Shown here: in pieces, positions 43,894 through 46,310 of the stretch
Layout of the letters: each line of letters opens with the position of its first letter
Numbering within the stretch: the stretch's first letter is position 1
Assembly: GCF_001043955.1 (NCBI RefSeq)
Contig: NZ_LABZ01000101.1
Span: 1-46,310, forward strand
Source: Methylobacterium tarhaniae
GTDB taxonomy: Bacteria; Pseudomonadota; Alphaproteobacteria; Rhizobiales; Beijerinckiaceae
DNA: 46,310 nt
Reading direction: 5' to 3'
Made by a program: the position numbers and the translations under genes
The notes under the pieces: model-generated
The model's database searches: none
Told to the model about the DNA's origin: nothing
Seen by the model: only the letters and a program-made list of their open reading frames with translations

Positions 43894-44223
43894 ATGACGC
43901 CCTTTGCCGATACAGACGACGAGGACGGCGAGCTGCCGCCGGCTCCGGAGGGCGCCAGCGCCCGCGACCTGCCGATCATCAACCGCCGCGGCCTGCATGC
44001 CCGGGCCTCCGCCAAGTTCGTGCAGACGGTGGAGAAGTTCGGCTCGGAGGTCACGGTGAGCCGGGGTGGCGAGACGGTGGGCGGGCGCTCGATCATGGGC
44101 CTGCTCACCCTCGGGGCCGCCCAGGGCACCAGCATCCGGGTCACGGCTCTGGGGCCCGACCAGGAATCCTGCATGGAGGCGATCACCGCCCTCCTCGCCA
44201 ACCGCTTCGGCGAGGACGAGTAG
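43894..44223 (+). CDS. HPr phosphocarrier protein with acidic N-terminal extension
   Basis: A 109-residue HPr family protein from ATG 43894. The histidine phosphorylated by enzyme I is H35 (RRGLHARASAKF), and the HprK target serine is S66 in GGRSIMGLLTLGA. The C-terminus ends FGEDE. The extra N-terminal stretch MTPFADTDDEDGELPPAPEG (20 residues) is acidic and absent from classic HPr of about 85-90 residues. No Shine-Dalgarno is strong, but an ATG deeper in the protein would remove the first strand. Enzyme I is not in the window. Confidence 0.93.
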   Translation: MTPFADTDDEDGELPPAPEGASARDLPIINRRGLHARASAKFVQTVEKFGSEVTVSRGGETVGGRSIMGLLTLGAAQGTSIRVTALGPDQESCMEAITALLANRFGEDE

Positions 44224-44240
44224 GCGTCTCGCAGCCGGCC

Positions 44241-45200
44241 TCAGGCCCGCAGCCGCATCAGGCGGCGCAACGTCGTCCGCTCCCGCGGCGGCCGCGCCAT
44301 GCCGGCCGCATCCACCGTCACCAGGGCCTCGACGCGGGCAGGCGCCGGCGCGAGGGCCGGGCCCTGCGCCAGGCCGAGGCCGGCTCGGCGCCAGATCGTG
44401 TCGTGGCGGCCGGTGGCGAGATGGACGGCTGCCGCCACCACCTCCCCGTCCCGCCGCACCAGGTCGATGCAGGCCTGCCGCCGGTGGGCGAAGCGCCGCG
44501 TCACCACCCGGAAGGCCGTGACCGCCGCCGGATCACCGAGCAGGCTGTCCGGGCCGCGCCGCGCATCGAGAACCAGGACATGCTCGACCGCGTCGCGCAG
44601 GCGCACCGGGTCGCGCACCCGTTCCAGCGAGGTCCGGCCCGCCGGCAGGGTCAGGGGCGCCGGATCTGGCGCCGGGGCGGCCTGATCGGCCACCGTGAGG
44701 CGCCGCCCGGTGCCGCCCGCGACCTCGCCGAGGGCGACCGCGAGGCCCGAATCGGGCCGCAGGTCCGGCCAGTGCAGGTCGTCGAGGTGCAGGGCCGAGT
44801 GGCGCAGGTGGTCGAGGGCGGCGCGCAGGACCGCGACCGTGTGGTCGGCGTCGACCGCCGCCTCGGCGGTGCCGGCGAGCGGCAGGCGCCAGAGGCGGGC
44901 CCGGCCGGAGAGACCTTGCCGCGACGGCAGGCGCAGCGGCAGCACGCCGCGCAGGATCGGGGCGCGCAGGCCGTCCTGCCAGACCAGCAGCAGCGCCAGG
45001 GTTCGCCCATCGGACAGGTGCTGCGCCATGGTCAGGGTGAAGTCCGGATCGGCGTAGACGCTCGGCTCGATCGCCCGGCCCATCAGGCTGCGCCACGCCT
45101 CGATCTCCGGTTCGCGCAGCGAGGAGGGATGGCGCAGCTCCGCCCGCAGGCTCACCGCGCCGGTCAGACCACCCTGGATCAGCGTGAAGGGAGTGCTCAT
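44241..45200 (-). CDS. Hypothetical protein, weakly CelD/GNAT-like
   Basis: ATG 45200, with GAGG five bases upstream, gives 319 residues (MSTPFTLIQGGLTGAVSLRA); a GTG at 45221 is possible. IEAWRSLMGRAIEPSVYADP and APILRGVLPLRLPSRQ resemble the first half of CelD/BcsL-type acyltransferases (W..L......P....P and ..G.LPL). The later FAHRRQACIDLVRRDGEVVA could be the core strand of a GNAT fold, but I see no acetyl-CoA loop. The middle is Ala/Pro-rich. It lies after the CobW-type gene on the same strand and is convergent with HPr. The function is unknown. Confidence 0.6.
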   Translation of the reverse strand: MSTPFTLIQGGLTGAVSLRAELRHPSSLREPEIEAWRSLMGRAIEPSVYADPDFTLTMAQHLSDGRTLALLLVWQDGLRAPILRGVLPLRLPSRQGLSGRARLWRLPLAGTAEAAVDADHTVAVLRAALDHLRHSALHLDDLHWPDLRPDSGLAVALGEVAGGTGRRLTVADQAAPAPDPAPLTLPAGRTSLERVRDPVRLRDAVEHVLVLDARRGPDSLLGDPAAVTAFRVVTRRFAHRRQACIDLVRRDGEVVAAAVHLATGRHDTIWRRAGLGLAQGPALAPAPARVEALVTVDAAGMARPPRERTTLRRLMRLRA

Positions 45201-45208
45201 CGCAGCCT

Positions 45209-45238
45209 CGTTCCGGGTCACCCGTCCCGGAACGGGAC
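45209..45238 (-). promoter_or_regulatory. Two overlapping, mutually exclusive palindromes before the CelD-like gene
   Basis: CGTTCCGGG (45209-45217) pairs with CCCGGAACG (45226-45234), a perfect 9-bp stem with an 8-base loop. GTCCCG-GAA-CGGGAC (45224-45238) uses part of the same bases, so only one can form. The first ends right next to the ribosome-binding site of the gene starting at 45200. Confidence 0.5.
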
Positions 45239-45317
45239 AGGTGCGCGGCTCCAGCGGCCGCGCCGGGCAAGGCGTTTCAAGCGCCGTGCCGGCCCGGTAC
45301 GGGATCGGCCCGATGGG

Positions 45318-46310
45318 TCAGCCTCCGGGGATCGCCAACGGGTTGCCGGTCAGTGCGGCGGCGTCCGGCGCATCGATCGCGGGCCGGCCCAGAAACGCGT
45401 CCCACAGCCGGCGCACGAAGGCGGGATCGAGGTCGCGCACGATCAGCACCAGCCGCGAGCGGGTGTCGCCGTCCGGCCAGGCCGGCAGGGTGGCGGGCGT
45501 GTGGACGACGTGCTGCACCCCGTGCACCACCACCGGCCGGCCCGGATCGTCGGCGAGCGCCACCAGCCCCTTCAGCCGCAGGAGCTTCGGGCCGTGGGCG
45601 GAGCGCAGGAGATCGAGGAACATCTCGAACGCCGCCCGCGGCACCGGCTCGTCGCTCACCAGGTGGAAGGCCCGGATCGCCGCGTCGTGCCGGTTGACGT
45701 CGTGATGGTGATGGCCGTGGTGGTGATGGTCGTGACCGTGATGGTGGTGATGCGCGTGCTGCCGGTCCTCCGCCCCGAGCCAGGTCCGCACGTCGGCGAC
45801 CTTGCCGTCGAGGTCGAACAATCCGCCGAGCATCGCCTCGGCCGGGGCGTCCGGCGCCAGGATCACGGCGCCCGGATTGATCCGGGCGAGGCGCTGGCGC
45901 AGGGCCTCGGCGCGCTCGCCGGCGAGGTCGGCCTTGGTCACGACGAGCCGGTCCGCCACCGCGACCTGGCGCAGCGCCTCCGGATGCGCGTCGAGGGTGC
46001 CGTCGCCGTTGACCGCGTCCACCACCGTGACCACGCCCTGGAGCGCGTACCGCATCGCCACGTAGGGATGGTAGAGCAGCGCGTGCAGGATCGGCGCCGG
46101 ATCGGCGAGGCCGGTGGTTTCGATCACCACCCGGCGAAACGGCTGGATCCGCCCGTTGTCGCGCTTGCGCAGCAGGTCCTCCAGGGTGGCGATCAGGTCG
46201 CCCCGCACGGTGCAGCACAGGCACCCGGCCCCGAGCAGGATCATCCCCTCGTCCACCGTCTCGATCAGCAGGTGATCGAGCCCGACCTCGCCGAACTCGT
46301 TGACGATCAC
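45318..46310 (-). CDS. CobW/COG0523-type GTPase with His-rich metal-binding insert (partial)
   Basis: The open frame runs off the window end; about 330 C-terminal residues are present, and the P-loop is outside. Visible are VIVNEFGEVGLDHLL, the GCLCCTVRGDL motif (CxCC metal site), VIETTGLADPAPIL, VVTKADLAG (G4) and a His-rich stretch HAHHHHHGHDHHHHGHHHHD. The C-terminal CobW domain has LLRLKGLVALADDPGRPVVV and VQHVVHTPATLPAWP. COG0523 proteins insert or deliver metals, often zinc or cobalt; the His-rich tract favours zinc or nickel. It precedes the CelD-like gene on the same strand (117 bp between). Confidence 0.9.
   Translation of the reverse strand: MIVNEFGEVGLDHLLIETVDEGMILLGAGCLCCTVRGDLIATLEDLLRKRDNGRIQPFRRVVIETTGLADPAPILHALLYHPYVAMRYALQGVVTVVDAVNGDGTLDAHPEALRQVAVADRLVVTKADLAGERAEALRQRLARINPGAVILAPDAPAEAMLGGLFDLDGKVADVRTWLGAEDRQHAHHHHHGHDHHHHGHHHHDVNRHDAAIRAFHLVSDEPVPRAAFEMFLDLLRSAHGPKLLRLKGLVALADDPGRPVVVHGVQHVVHTPATLPAWPDGDTRSRLVLIVRDLDPAFVRRLWDAFLGRPAIDAPDAAALTGNPLAIPGG

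Overview
The window is high-GC, gene-dense chromosomal DNA from an alphaproteobacterium, most likely a Methylobacterium-like member of the Rhizobiales. This placement is an inference from gene order and protein type, not a database match. Pointers are the dnaX-ybaB-recR-def-fmt-truA string, the DUF1150/Hsp20 pair, the proA-nadD-rsfS-rlmH-envC-ctpA-deacetylase-rppH string, and the pckA / chvI-chvG-hprK-EIIA(Man)-HPr block. Almost everything is core chromosome. There is no insertion sequence, prophage, CRISPR array, rRNA or recognisable tRNA.

Layout. 0-7.1 kb: the end of dnaX, ybaB, recR, then def-fmt-truA on the plus strand, a repeat-containing coiled-coil protein, a membrane protein and dapE on the minus strand, and a MoeB/ThiF-type enzyme. 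7.1-9.6 kb: a methyl-accepting chemotaxis protein and an AT-richer intergenic region. 9.6-15.7 kb (minus): a SEC-C protein, pheT, two small unknown genes (one HEPN-like, one acidic) inserted inside the pheS-pheT operon, pheS, then rpmI-rplT with a clear promoter and a structured leader. 16.1-19.8 kb (plus): a glycosyltransferase and an amylo-alpha-1,6-glucosidase lie between rpmI and infC, genes that are adjacent in many bacteria. 19.9-24.6 kb: infC (probable ATT start), a second glycosyltransferase, an alpha/beta hydrolase, DUF1150, Hsp20 and a DUF2939 protein.

24.6-32.3 kb (minus) reads as one long envelope/housekeeping string transcribed leftward: proA, nadD, rsfS, rlmH, envC, ctpA, a divergent polysaccharide deacetylase and rppH, with translational overlaps at rlmH/envC and envC/ctpA. 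32.7-37.1 kb: a small lipoprotein, lepA, and a short accessory islet (two-helix membrane protein, orphan ribbon-helix-helix regulator with palindromic operator-like DNA), then an FAD-dependent oxidoreductase. 37.2-44.2 kb: pckA, a HugZ-like haem/FMN-type protein, and the ChvI/ChvG two-component system followed by the regulatory PTS (short HprK, EIIA-Man, HPr), which in related bacteria links envelope/acid sensing to carbon flux including gluconeogenesis. 44.2-46.3 kb: a weakly CelD-like protein and a His-rich CobW-type GTPase cut by the window end.

The most promising undescribed item is the HEPN-like/acidic gene pair, translationally coupled and embedded in the pheST operon. Next are the structured rpmI leader, the palindrome between the EIIA and HPr genes, and the orphan ribbon-helix-helix gene with its operators. 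None of these is proven by sequence alone.
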